DNA of 64,000 nucleotides, taken from the NCBI GenBank assembly GCA_025774555.1, contig JALGVT010000013.1, positions 1 to 64,000 of the forward strand. The letters are read 5' to 3'. The position numbers and the translations under genes were made by a program. The DNA is from a candidate division LCP-89 bacterium. Its GTDB lineage: Bacteria > Electryoneota > B3-LCP. Position 1 is the first letter of the stretch. The number at the start of each line of letters is the position of its first letter. Under the pieces are notes generated by a model, which saw only the letters and a program-made list of their open reading frames with translations, was not told the DNA's origin and searched no databases. Below are positions 1-9,727 of the stretch, piece by piece.

Positions 1-411
1 GTTCATCGCCGGTACCGCCGCGCCTGTCAGATCGAAGGCGTCAACGGTGTAGTCGTCGGAACCGTACAGGTAGGTGCCGTCATAAGCCAGGTCACGCCAG
101 CCCCAGCCAGCGGAGGACCACTGGTCGAACTGGGTGTTAAGCGTACCATCGGCGTTTAAGATGTACACCTGATTCGGTTCGCCGGCGCTGTTGCCGCCCG
201 TGACGTAGAATTTGTCAACCGCAAATTCGCCGCCTAATAACTGATTGTCACCAGTCGCTACGCCAGCTTCACTGCTGAACAGCAGATCCCACAGATCGTC
301 CGACGGCGGAATTTGTGCGTTCGGATTTAAATCCGGTGAAATGTCTGCGTCCAGTGCGAATGCTGGGACAATGAGCATTAAAGTACAGAGAATGCTAATC
401 AAGTTTCTCAT
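1..411 (-). CDS. Secreted protein, partial (runs off the left edge)
   Basis: My translation from ATG at 411: MRNLISILCTLMLIVPAFALDADISPDLNPNAQIPPSDDLWDLLFSSEAG..., signal peptide; GGAGG ribosome-binding site just upstream; open to position 1. Confidence 0.75.
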   Translation of the reverse strand, partial: MRNLISILCTLMLIVPAFALDADISPDLNPNAQIPPSDDLWDLLFSSEAGVATGDNQLLGGEFAVDKFYVTGGNSAGEPNQVYILNADGTLNTQFDQWSSAGWGWRDLAYDGTYLYGSDDYTVDAFDLTGAAVPAMN

Positions 412-456
412 TTTACCTCCGTAAGGTGTGCTTATTATTTAACTTTAAGCCATCTA

Positions 457-499
457 CCCAGTATCATATAGTGGCTAATTGTGGTGTCATGATACCGGG
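457..499. repeat. Imperfect inverted repeat CCCAGTATCAT...ATGATACCGGG, candidate regulatory hairpin
   Basis: 11-bp arms with one mismatch (457-467 / 489-499), 21-nt spacer, upstream of the partial secreted gene. Confidence 0.4.
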
Positions 500-724
500 G
501 AACTATAACTGATTTTTCCGTCCACCTCCCTTCTTGTGAACAATTATTGCGCTATAATCAGGATTATTGGGATGTCCCATTAAAGTAAGGACTTATAACT
601 TAATAAATATTTTGTTATTTGTCAAGCACTTTTTTTGTAGTTATTAAATAATTTTTCAATTGCCTATGGAGGTACTAAATTTATTCCCTTTATGATTACT
701 CTGGATATTACTATCCATATAATC

Positions 725-768
725 TCTGTCAGGTCACATCCCGTCCAAAAGGTACAAGACCTGACAGA
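725..768. repeat. Perfect 11-bp inverted repeat in intergenic region
   Basis: TCTGTCAGGTC (725-735) and GACCTGACAGA (758-768), 22-nt loop. Confidence 0.55.
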
Positions 769-947
769 ACAATCAATCAGAGAATGACTATAATTTGGGC
801 ATCTTCTATGGATTATTATGCGGTAGCTGATCAGTAAAAATTGGTTTGGCTGCATAGAAATCCGAGTGCTTTCATACAGCAGGGATAATGCGAGTGTGAA
901 ATTACTTCAGTTGAAGATAATTACTGGAAGGTTCTGATTTGGGTGTA

Positions 948-1893
948 TTATTTGAACTTATCCAACAGAACGTCAACGATTCGTTTGGCAGCATGACCGT
1001 CCCAGAGCGGCGGGATTCCACCCTTTTTCTCCTGTCCGTCGAGGATTTTATTCGCTTCTTCTGATATTTTGTTCATATCCAATCCGACGAGAATGTTGGT
1101 TCCCTTTGTGATCGTATCCGGTCGTTCAGTATTTTCTCGCAGGGTCAGACAAGGGATTCCGAGTACCGTGGTTTCTTCCTGCAGTCCGCCGCTGTCTGTC
1201 ATTACAAATTTCGACTGGTCAATAAGAGATAAAAAATCGAGATAGCCTTGCGGGGATACTATCATAAGGTTTTTCATAGCCCGTACTTTATCTGCAAGTT
1301 TGAATTGTTCAATGTTTTTTACTGTGCGGGGATGCGCTGGAAAAACCAGTTTTATTCGTTTCTGAATTTTATCGAAGACATTAATAAGCTGGCTTAGAAT
1401 AAGAGAATTATCTACATTTGAGGGACGGTGAAGCGTAATCAGAGCAAATTCTTTCTCTTTAAGATTCAGTTTTTTTAGAATAGGACGCTGGCGAGATTGC
1501 TTAAGATGACCGTTTAAAGAATCGATCATGACATTGCCGACGAAAAATACCTTTTCAGGGGGTATACCGAGGTCTTTCAAGTTAGCATTTGCACCTTCGG
1601 AAGTCGTGAAAAGGAAATCGGAGAGGACATCGGTTACTTCGCGATTGATCTCTTCCGGCATCGTTTTATCGAAACTGCGCAGCCCTGATTCCACGTGCGC
1701 GACTCTAATGTCGAGTTTTGATGCGACCAGGCTGCATGCCAGCGTAGAATTGACATCACCCACGACAAGGACGAGTTGCGGAGAAAGCTCCAACAGGGGA
1801 TATCCTGTCGGGATATTTCGCCATCTCCTTTAAGATCGGCGCTATCTTGATAAAATTAGGTCTGGCGCCGACCACGTTGATAATGCGCAGCAT
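948..1893 (-). pseudogene. UDP-GlcNAc 2-epimerase (WecB-like), internally deleted and frameshifted
   Basis: N-terminal frame from ATG 1893 reads MLRIINVVGARPNFIKIAPILKEMAKYPDR; main ORF (948-1793) resumes in another frame at LLELSPQLVLVVGDVNSTLAC...HVESGLRS; about 60 codons expected between them are missing. Confidence 0.6.
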
Positions 1894-1898
1894 CAGTG

Positions 1899-3221
1899 CT
1901 AAAGCCTAACGATATTGTTATCAGAGGATTGGATACCCTTAGTGGCGTTGCGCGTATCAATTACGAGCGCCGCACTCTGGACAATCCAGCTATAATCTAC
2001 GTCGGAATGATTGGTCGTTATTACTATGCAGTCCTTATCTGCAACGGCTTCTTTTGTCAATTCAGTTGACTGCATGCAGATGTCGTCATAGCAGAAGTTG
2101 GGCGCGAAGGAGTCGTGGTACACCAGATCGGCGCCCTTCCGCTTGAGCAGCCTGATGACGTCCAAGGCAGGTGATTCGCGAATATCGTCAATGTCGCGTT
2201 TGTAGGCTATGCCGAGAATGAGGATTTTCGCGTCTTTGATACATTTTTTGCGATCGTTCAACGCATCGGCAATTCTTTTTACCACGTAACCTGGCATGCC
2301 CTGGTTGATTTCGACTGCGAGGTCGATGAAGCGCGTTCTATAGTTCAGCGCCCTCATCTTCCACGAAAGATACGAGGGATCGATGGGGATGCAGTGTCCG
2401 CCGAGACCTGGACCGGGATAGAAAGGCATGTAACCAAAAGGTTTGGTTGCGGCAGCGTCGATTACTTCCCAGATATCGACTTTTAGCAGATCACACATAA
2501 TCGCCAGTTCATTAACCAAGCCGATATTTATCGAGCGGAAAGTGTTTTCGAGGAGTTTTACCATTTCGGCGGAGCGCGTCGAGTTGACCGTAATGACTTT
2601 TTCTATTGTCTGCGAATATAGCGCAGCACAGACCTCTGTGCAAGCTGGATTGACGCCGCCGATCACCTTGGGAGTATTATGTGCTCCGTATTTTTCATTA
2701 CCGGGATCGATTCGTTCAGGTGAGAATGCCAGGAAGAAATCCTTTCCGGCTTTAAGTCCGCTCTCTTCGAGTTCCGGCAGCAGTACTTCTTCGGTAGTGC
2801 CGGGATAGGTCGTCGATTCAAGCACGACAATATGACCCTTGCGGAGGTATTTCTTTACCTCTTTTAAGACCGTTAAAATATAGGAGAGGTCGGGATCGCC
2901 TGTTTTACTGAGTGGAGTTGGCACGCATATACTTATCGCATCGTGTTCTGGAAGCACTGAAAATTCGGTGGTTGCTGTCAGCATTCCTTTATCAACCAGT
3001 TCAGTCAGCAGTTGGTCAGACACGTCGTCGATGTAATTTTTACCGGCTATGATTGAGGCGACTTTCTCTTCGCTTACATCCAGTCCACACACTTTAAATC
3101 CCGCGTTGGCAAATTCAACTGCCAGCGGGAGTCCCACGTATCCCAGCCCAATAATTGCAACCGAACTCTTTCTGGTCTCAATTTTGTCTATTACATGCTT
3201 CAGCTCCGGATTGTTGGGCAT
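1899..3221 (-). CDS. Nucleotide-sugar dehydrogenase (UDP-GlcNAc/UDP-ManNAc dehydrogenase, WbpA/WecC-like)
   Basis: VAIIGLGYVGLPLAVEFANAGF Rossmann start; GPGLGGHCIPIDP catalytic Cys motif; GIAYKRDIDDIRESPAL. Confidence 0.88.
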   Translation of the reverse strand: MPNNPELKHVIDKIETRKSSVAIIGLGYVGLPLAVEFANAGFKVCGLDVSEEKVASIIAGKNYIDDVSDQLLTELVDKGMLTATTEFSVLPEHDAISICVPTPLSKTGDPDLSYILTVLKEVKKYLRKGHIVVLESTTYPGTTEEVLLPELEESGLKAGKDFFLAFSPERIDPGNEKYGAHNTPKVIGGVNPACTEVCAALYSQTIEKVITVNSTRSAEMVKLLENTFRSINIGLVNELAIMCDLLKVDIWEVIDAAATKPFGYMPFYPGPGLGGHCIPIDPSYLSWKMRALNYRTRFIDLAVEINQGMPGYVVKRIADALNDRKKCIKDAKILILGIAYKRDIDDIRESPALDVIRLLKRKGADLVYHDSFAPNFCYDDICMQSTELTKEAVADKDCIVITTNHSDVDYSWIVQSAALVIDTRNATKGIQSSDNNIVRL

Positions 3222-3246
3222 TCCCGACTCCCTATGGTTTCTATTG

Positions 3247-3281
3247 AATTCTTCAAATGGTCACAAAACCTTTGAAGAATT
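3247..3281. repeat. Perfect 11-bp inverted repeat AATTCTTCAAA/TTTGAAGAATT
   Basis: Arms 3247-3257 and 3271-3281, 13-nt loop, between HAMP-like gene and dehydrogenase. Confidence 0.55.
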
Positions 3282-3335
3282 ACTCATGCATCGATTTAAT
3301 TTTCACTTATCTTCAAGTTCAGTAGAAACTCTTCT

Positions 3336-3737
3336 TTATTCACTGGACTTATCTCTGCATATTTCATTCAGTTTCGCTGCCAGGCTTTTAAAGTAATCGT
3401 TTTTACGCAGTGAGATATGCTTCGCTGGGTGACCTTCCGCTAAATTATCGCATGCGTTCTGCATCTTTTTAACTGGACCTGCAATACGATGTGAGAACAG
3501 GACGGAAAAAACGAGAATTACGAAACCGACCGGCAGTACACGCAGCAGAAAAGAGAGAACAAAACCCTCTCCCATGAAACCCTGAAGTCCATCACCGTTC
3601 ATCCAACCTGAAAACTGCAGGAAAGCAATTACAAACAGACAACTGGATATCATAGGAACTAAGATCGCGATCAAGACTTTAGCGCTAAAGTCAGTTTGAA
3701 ACCGTCTATGAACGATGTACTTTCTCCTGATATACAT
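3336..3737 (-). CDS. Small membrane protein with HAMP-like segment (paralog 1)
   Basis: Two TM segments then HRIAGPVKKMQNACDNLAEG...RKNDYF, no output domain. Confidence 0.6.
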   Translation of the reverse strand: MYIRRKYIVHRRFQTDFSAKVLIAILVPMISSCLFVIAFLQFSGWMNGDGLQGFMGEGFVLSFLLRVLPVGFVILVFSVLFSHRIAGPVKKMQNACDNLAEGHPAKHISLRKNDYFKSLAAKLNEICRDKSSE

Positions 3738-3738
3738 C

Positions 3739-4179
3739 TCAGTTCTCCTTATTCAAGTAACGGTTGAGATCAGCTTCAAATTCGTGGAAATAATCGTCTT
3801 TTCTTGTATGTACGGGCGAGAATCTTTCCCCGCAGATTTCAGCATCCAGCGCCTTCTCAAAACGGTACATCTGCCCCGCTATTCTATGTGTGATTTTAAG
3901 CAAAATCAACGAGACGATGAAGATACACAGGAGCATACAGCCAGCCCAGCCAATCCAAAGCCCCGGTTGATAAAGCATTTCAACCTGAGTAAGATTACCC
4001 TGACTAATTGAGCTTTTCCACAGGAAATAGAAACTAAACCAACCAAATAACGCCGACACGACAATGGTGAACAAGGTGATCTTTAACACAATCGACCACT
4101 GGAAAGCCGGCGATACTATGAGGCGTCGTTTTTTCCAGATATCTTTTTCTTTCATCAAATGTCCTCCAGCCTTTAGCAC
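3739..4179 (-). CDS. Small membrane protein with HAMP-like segment (paralog 2)
   Basis: Two TM segments then HRIAGQMYRFEKALD...RKDDYFHEF, similar to the adjacent gene. Confidence 0.6.
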   Translation of the reverse strand: MLKAGGHLMKEKDIWKKRRLIVSPAFQWSIVLKITLFTIVVSALFGWFSFYFLWKSSISQGNLTQVEMLYQPGLWIGWAGCMLLCIFIVSLILLKITHRIAGQMYRFEKALDAEICGERFSPVHTRKDDYFHEFEADLNRYLNKEN

Positions 4180-4181
4180 CT

Positions 4182-4892
4182 TTACTTGGCGAATACTACC
4201 ATCCGCGTATTACTATAATCCCCTGCTTTTAAAAGGCAGATGTAAGTGCCTGTGCTGATGACCGCGCCCTGATCGTTTTGTGCATCCCAAGCCGCGCGAT
4301 ATTGCCCCGGTAAGCGGACGTCATCGACGAGAGTGCGAACCTGCTGCCCAAGGGTATTATATATTTTAAGTGATACAAATAATGACCGTCCTGTTTCTGA
4401 GGCAATATTATACGGAATAGTCGTCGTTGAGTTGAAGGGGTTTGGATAAGCTGGTCCAAGAGTCGTCCGTCCCGGGAGTGCTGCTGAAATATTGGAATTA
4501 CCTCCCTCATCGCCCGAACCTCCCATGCAGAGATATGTCGGACTCGAATTGGACATTTCAGACGAGTTTCCCGCTTCAGATAGCGCCTGCACCCGCATGT
4601 TATAAGCCAGCCCCGGCTCGACTTCAATCTCCAACTCGTTTTCCTGCGAATAGAAAGAGCTATCGACGTCAACAGGCTGCGGGGAGGTCATATCTTTCGT
4701 TGTGAGCAATATTCTATAGTGGTGTGCGTCGGCGTCATCCTCCCATGAAAATTCCAATGTATCACCGAAGAATTGCACGATACTGCCAAAATCAGATATC
4801 TCCGCGATAGTCATCCCGAAAAGACCTAAGATAAATACCCACGATAATACTGTGGCAAGCTTCCAGCCAGCCAACCAGGGCGGTATTCTCAT
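4182..4892 (-). CDS. Secreted fibronectin-III-like protein with FlgD/T9SS-type C-terminal domain
   Basis: N-terminal TM/signal; C-terminal AYPNPFNSTTTIPYNIASE...LKIYNTLGQQVRTLVDD...GTYICLLKAGDYSNTRMVVFAK. Confidence 0.75.
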   Translation of the reverse strand: MRIPPWLAGWKLATVLSWVFILGLFGMTIAEISDFGSIVQFFGDTLEFSWEDDADAHHYRILLTTKDMTSPQPVDVDSSFYSQENELEIEVEPGLAYNMRVQALSEAGNSSEMSNSSPTYLCMGGSGDEGGNSNISAALPGRTTLGPAYPNPFNSTTTIPYNIASETGRSLFVSLKIYNTLGQQVRTLVDDVRLPGQYRAAWDAQNDQGAVISTGTYICLLKAGDYSNTRMVVFAK

Positions 4893-4913
4893 CTTCTCCT
4901 CCCAACTGGTGTC

Positions 4914-5624
4914 CTATTCATATTCTAATACCCTCGGAATCCCTGGTGTTTCGATTTTCACAGAAGATAATTCGCATCGTATCTCATCCGAAAATCCTCT
5001 GGCATAGAGTTGCTGATCAGCATTCAGGACATCCACGCGAATACGATAACTCGATCCGGACAGCGCGTTTTCGACGATATAGTGATTCACTTCTGTCACC
5101 GCTTTCAACAGATCATCACCCTGATCCATGGAAAGATATACTTTATATAATAAGTCACCAGTTAAAGATAATTCCCAGGAGAATTCTATCGAATTGTCAT
5201 TATCAAGGGTGCGGTCAACGAAAGGATCATCCTCGTAAAAGTCCTGGTCAGCATGCTGGATATTGAATGCAATGAGCTTTATTCCGGGCTCTTGCTCACC
5301 AGATCCCGCATCTAAAGCAATAACCAACGGACCGCTGCAAATCGAGGCATTGCCAAACAGATCCACGGAGGATATCCAATAATAATAAGTCCCTCCCGTT
5401 TCAACATCAGAATCAATGTAATAAGCGGCTTGAATTGTGGCGATTTGATCTGATGGTATGTCGGGCAGCGCTTTCGGCGCAACGCTTCTATACACGAAAT
5501 AATGGTCGAAATCAGCCTCCTGGTTAGGATTCCATTCGATCCAAATCTGATCTGAGGCAGAAGCGAGAAGAGGCAGCGCTGCAAATATAAGAGTGAGGCG
5601 TTTGAAAATCAACTTTAATTTCAT
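4914..5624 (-). CDS. Secreted fibronectin-III-like protein
   Basis: Signal peptide; IEWNPNQEADFDHYFVYRS...YYWISSVDLFGNAS FnIII pattern. Confidence 0.6.
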   Translation of the reverse strand: MKLKLIFKRLTLIFAALPLLASASDQIWIEWNPNQEADFDHYFVYRSVAPKALPDIPSDQIATIQAAYYIDSDVETGGTYYYWISSVDLFGNASICSGPLVIALDAGSGEQEPGIKLIAFNIQHADQDFYEDDPFVDRTLDNDNSIEFSWELSLTGDLLYKVYLSMDQGDDLLKAVTEVNHYIVENALSGSSYRIRVDVLNADQQLYARGFSDEIRCELSSVKIETPGIPRVLEYE

Positions 5625-5770
5625 CCGATCTCCACGGCTATTCTTTGTCTAAACTAAAAACGATTTGCAGGTAATGATTTTGAGCAAGTTCCTGATGGCA
5701 TTACTCTTTATTTGCAACCTGTTAGAAGCAAACATGCTCTTATTGTAATATGAGTATGCCAATACTAAAG

Positions 5771-6931
5771 TTACTTACGTTTTTTTCTTGAGTCAATAAA
5801 AAAGTAATTTAAGATGACTCTACTGAGAGTCGGCGGGTGCATGAGGATATTTGAGTACCACTGATTTGCCAGTGGACAATAACATCCTCTTTTACGGATA
5901 AATCTCAGCGTTTGTTTCGCCTGACGACTGCGAATTGCCTTCTGAACGTCATAGCCGGTCTCTCTCAGATCAGCCAAGGGGCGCTCGTATGCCAACACAC
6001 AACAGGGCCAGAGTTGACCATCAAAATTTAGATGAAGGTTAGTGATTCCACCATAGCAGGGGATGACCTGCTTCTGTAATTTCAATACTTTTACTGCAAG
6101 GTCGTAATAAACCAGCCTTAGAGATTCTGTCAGTTTAGTTAAAGATTTCTTCTCCGGCAGATGGCGAATTATCTCAGCGGAGAACCGCGCCATTACCTTT
6201 TCGTACATCTCCGCTGATGGTGTTATTCCCTTGCCCTTGTTAAAGAATTCTGCTCTCTCTTCTGCTATTTCATTGCGATAGCTTTGAACGCCGAGATTAT
6301 GAACGTAATCTTCGATTTCGTCCAGGTCACCAAGATTGAATTTCGATATAACAGTACCCAATTCAAGGTGAAATTCGGGATAATCCTCCTCGACCGTTTT
6401 CAGGCGGATGATGGTCTCTTCAAGTTTATTGAAATTGCCCGGCACGCCGCGTATATCATCGTGTTTCTTGCCTATGCCATCTATCGATGGTTTCACCGTG
6501 AAGGGCACAATATATTCCTTCCCGCGATTGTTCTCCAATATCTCTCTGCACGCTTCTTCGATGCGCTTCGGGAGCAGAGCATTTGTCGGTATATGAATGA
6601 TTGCTGGTTTTAGATATTTGACCGCGAGATGGATGATCTCCGGCAGATCCTTCCGTAAGAAAGGCTCTCCGCCGCTGACATTGAAGAAGTAGATTTTCCC
6701 CAAAGAACGAAATATTTTCTCGATCTCATCAAGTTTCAGATCGGGTTTATCGGCGAATTTGCCAGCATGCCAGTAGTCTCCGATTTCGCAGGTTTTGCAT
6801 CTCGACTGGCAGCGTCCGGTTACCGAGAAAGTCAAAGTAACTGGATGAGTTGTAGAAATCATCCTGTAATATTGTCCGTAGGCATGCAGGATATGTCCCA
6901 GGATTCTCGAATATTTCGTTTTAAATTCCAT
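5771..6931 (-). CDS. Radical SAM protein with SPASM-like C-terminal cysteines
   Basis: CQSRCKTC (CxxxCxxC), NVSGGEPFLRKDL, C-terminal CYGGITNLHLNFDGQLWPCCV and CYC. Confidence 0.85.
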   Translation of the reverse strand: MEFKTKYSRILGHILHAYGQYYRMISTTHPVTLTFSVTGRCQSRCKTCEIGDYWHAGKFADKPDLKLDEIEKIFRSLGKIYFFNVSGGEPFLRKDLPEIIHLAVKYLKPAIIHIPTNALLPKRIEEACREILENNRGKEYIVPFTVKPSIDGIGKKHDDIRGVPGNFNKLEETIIRLKTVEEDYPEFHLELGTVISKFNLGDLDEIEDYVHNLGVQSYRNEIAEERAEFFNKGKGITPSAEMYEKVMARFSAEIIRHLPEKKSLTKLTESLRLVYYDLAVKVLKLQKQVIPCYGGITNLHLNFDGQLWPCCVLAYERPLADLRETGYDVQKAIRSRQAKQTLRFIRKRGCYCPLANQWYSNILMHPPTLSRVILNYFFIDSRKKRK

Positions 6932-6935
6932 AAGT

Positions 6936-8384
6936 TTATTTACCGATTCGCTTAATACTCCCGGAGAGCTGTTGTGCGATTTGTCGTAGTTGGGATATGC
7001 TTATTTCACCGGTCAACCGCAATATAATTAAATATAGCATTCCGCAGAGGATAATTTTCAGTATCAGGGGAACTCCTATGCTATTCATCCCCAGATCGGA
7101 CGCCAATATAAACAGCGCCGCGAAAAATATACGCAAAGTCGATATTATTGGGAATCCTGCCTTGAATTTAATAAGCACGATAGAGGTAGAAGCGATAACG
7201 CCGATTCCGAAAGAAAAAGCGGCAGCGAGAGCAGCGCCCTCCAGTCCCATTACAGGGATAAAAATCAATTGTAAAGTAATACTTATCGGCAAGAGCATTA
7301 AAGTAATTATACTCGATATATTTGGAAAGCCGCATCCTGTAATGATTGTCTTATGGATTAAAAAGACAGCCAGCATACAGAATCCCAATATCAGCCACCT
7401 CAAAGCCGGTGCGGCGCTGAGATATTCAGTTCCATACACCAGTTTCAGGATACCTTCACTGTTCTGATTTACGATAATAAAGACAGGCAAAACGACGAGA
7501 AGCAGCAGACGGTTCGCCTTGCGGATGTACCCCTTAAGATTATCAAAATCGCCCATTGAATAGGCGCTCGAAACCGCTGGAAACAGCGCTGACGAGAGCG
7601 CATAAAACAGAAGTGGAGTGGCGTTCGCCAGAGCTTTTGCCGAAGTATAATAGCCGGCAGATGCAGCGCCGGGGACCAGACGCTTTACGAACATCATGTC
7701 TAAATCGACTAAGAAAGCATGAGCTATTGAGGCTATAATCAAAGGGATCGAAAAGCTGATCATCGTCTTAGCAGGAAAAGGTTCGCCTCTTATATCATGC
7801 TTGCGAGTAACGAGAATCAGGATACAGGAAATAGCAATTGCTACAACAAGACCGATTACTGCGCCGTAAACGCGGTATCCTATAAGAGCCAGCCCTATAG
7901 TCAGACCGGCTCGCAACAGATAGGAAACTGCCAGCCATAGCGATTGCGCAGCATAATTACGCTTACCGTTATAGTATTGAATAGTGAGAAAGAACACACC
8001 GAAAAAAGCTATAACTGGAGCCACTATCCGAAACAGCGGAGCCAGCGTCTCATCGCCCAGCAGACGAGCAATCCAAGAGGCAGTTAGAAAGAACAGCAGG
8101 CTGATGGTAACCGCAAATATGAGTTGTATCTGCAGACCTCTGCGAAAAACAGATTCTGCGTTTTGCGGCTGTGCAGAGACATAGCGCGAAACAGCAATAG
8201 GTAATCCGGATGATGAGAAAGTTCGAACCATAGTTGCCGCATAGAGCACTACACCGAAAAGCCCGTATTCAACAGGACCTAAATAACGTCCGAGAACGAT
8301 GTGCATGGCATAGGCGCTGCCGAGAAAAACAAATTGAGCCGCCGATAAATAAGCCGTTCCTGTCCGTACTTTAGGCTGACTCAA
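6936..8384 (-). CDS. Oligosaccharide flippase (Wzx/MOP family)
   Basis: Multi-TM; GSAYAMHIVLGRYLGPVEYGLFGVVLYAATMVRTFSSSGLPIAVSRYVS. Confidence 0.82.
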   Translation of the reverse strand: MSQPKVRTGTAYLSAAQFVFLGSAYAMHIVLGRYLGPVEYGLFGVVLYAATMVRTFSSSGLPIAVSRYVSAQPQNAESVFRRGLQIQLIFAVTISLLFFLTASWIARLLGDETLAPLFRIVAPVIAFFGVFFLTIQYYNGKRNYAAQSLWLAVSYLLRAGLTIGLALIGYRVYGAVIGLVVAIAISCILILVTRKHDIRGEPFPAKTMISFSIPLIIASIAHAFLVDLDMMFVKRLVPGAASAGYYTSAKALANATPLLFYALSSALFPAVSSAYSMGDFDNLKGYIRKANRLLLLVVLPVFIIVNQNSEGILKLVYGTEYLSAAPALRWLILGFCMLAVFLIHKTIITGCGFPNISSIITLMLLPISITLQLIFIPVMGLEGAALAAAFSFGIGVIASTSIVLIKFKAGFPIISTLRIFFAALFILASDLGMNSIGVPLILKIILCGMLYLIILRLTGEISISQLRQIAQQLSGSIKRIGK

Positions 8385-9715
8385 GCATCCTCCCCATAAT
8401 CAGTCTCGCTCTGCATGCCGTTCTGATCTGGCAGCCGGCAGATAACCGCTCGGATTTTCCCTGATTTGTCGCACTCCAGCTTGCTTAGAACTTCCGGCAC
8501 TACTTTCAATTCACCGCGCGCCAGTTCGGAGGTTCTCGCTACCAATGCGTCCAACTCAACCGGGTTCAATGAAGCTTTAGGCACGACCTGGAGCTTGATA
8601 GAGGTGGTATCCTCTTGAATTATACGAAATGCGGACACCCAGGGAGCAGTACGCAGTTCCTGAAAGACAAGCCCTGAAATCCATTTGCCAGAAGGTAGCT
8701 TTATCCTGGCGTCGCTGCGTCCGGTTATGTTTTTAAGTCTATTAAATGAGCTTCCGCAGGGGCAGTTTCCACCCATTCTAACGGCTCGATCTCCCAGTCG
8801 ATACCGTATGAAAGGGAATTCTATCGCGTCCAGATAGGTTACAACGATTTCCCCCTCCTCACCTGCGGAGACTTCATTGCCGTTTTCATCTAGAAGTTCG
8901 AGGATTATAGCATCGTCATTGATGTGCATCCCTTCATGAGCAGAACATTCCCAGGCAATGTTCCCGACTTCGCGAACTCCATACAGGTCAAAAATCTCCG
9001 CTCTGAAAGCCTCGGATATCTCCCTCCGCACCGTTGGACCCAAAACTTCGGCTCCAGTGCAGATAACCGGGATAGAAAATGTCTGTTTGTGCTCCAGCAG
9101 CAGTTCTGCGATGGAAAGAAGACCGCTCGGATAACCATGCAAATGCTGCGGGCGTATCTCCTGCAGTCTCCTCAGGTTATATCCGGGAGGATCGGTAACC
9201 GACAGCCAGTATTTTCTAAGGATGCCAAACCTTTCAAACCAGTGTCTGCCTGTCAGGCTTTCGGTCGATGATTTTAGCACCGCCTGACGGTCGTAAAAAT
9301 GGAAACCGGTCTGTCTGAAGGCGCGTATGATCTTTGCTTTGATATAATACAGGTCCCGCCAGGTGCGGTAGATGGTGAGTGGCTCTCCGGTAGATCCGCT
9401 GGTAACTTCGATGCGCCAGTCAGGCCTCCGGTCGTCATCTTCGTCGGCAGGGTTGGTGACAATCTCTAACGGGTCGTTCTCCTGAAGATGTTTTTTCTCG
9501 AGGATCGGCAGCAATTTCAGATCCGCTTCGGATTTAATCTGATCAGGATGAACGCTGTGCTGATCGTAGAAACGGCGGTAGAACGGGCTGTTAAAGTAAG
9601 TGTATTCAAGCAGGTTCTTCAGTTTCCACAATCTATACCTGGCTATTTCTTCGGGCGACCATTGCAGCCTCTCGGTCATCGTCGTCAACAGCCTGTAGGT
9701 ATTCCACCAGCGCAT
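8381..9715 (-). CDS. CapK/PaaK-like adenylate-forming ligase family protein (1)
   Basis: EVTSGSTGEPLTIY, DLYGVREVGNIAWEC, FIRYRLGDRA, CPCGSSF, SGKIRAVI. Confidence 0.82.
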   Translation of the reverse strand: MRWWNTYRLLTTMTERLQWSPEEIARYRLWKLKNLLEYTYFNSPFYRRFYDQHSVHPDQIKSEADLKLLPILEKKHLQENDPLEIVTNPADEDDDRRPDWRIEVTSGSTGEPLTIYRTWRDLYYIKAKIIRAFRQTGFHFYDRQAVLKSSTESLTGRHWFERFGILRKYWLSVTDPPGYNLRRLQEIRPQHLHGYPSGLLSIAELLLEHKQTFSIPVICTGAEVLGPTVRREISEAFRAEIFDLYGVREVGNIAWECSAHEGMHINDDAIILELLDENGNEVSAGEEGEIVVTYLDAIEFPFIRYRLGDRAVRMGGNCPCGSSFNRLKNITGRSDARIKLPSGKWISGLVFQELRTAPWVSAFRIIQEDTTSIKLQVVPKASLNPVELDALVARTSELARGELKVVPEVLSKLECDKSGKIRAVICRLPDQNGMQSETDYGEDA

Positions 9716-9727
9716 ATTTCTATCTGC

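Noticed and set aside
664-855. 63-aa ORF in the left intergenic region
   Set aside because: No similarity recognised, no good ribosome-binding site seen, spans the inverted repeat
4229-4672. 147-aa minus ORF overlapping the T9SS-type gene
   Set aside because: Alternative frame inside a gene with clear FnIII/FlgD-like translation
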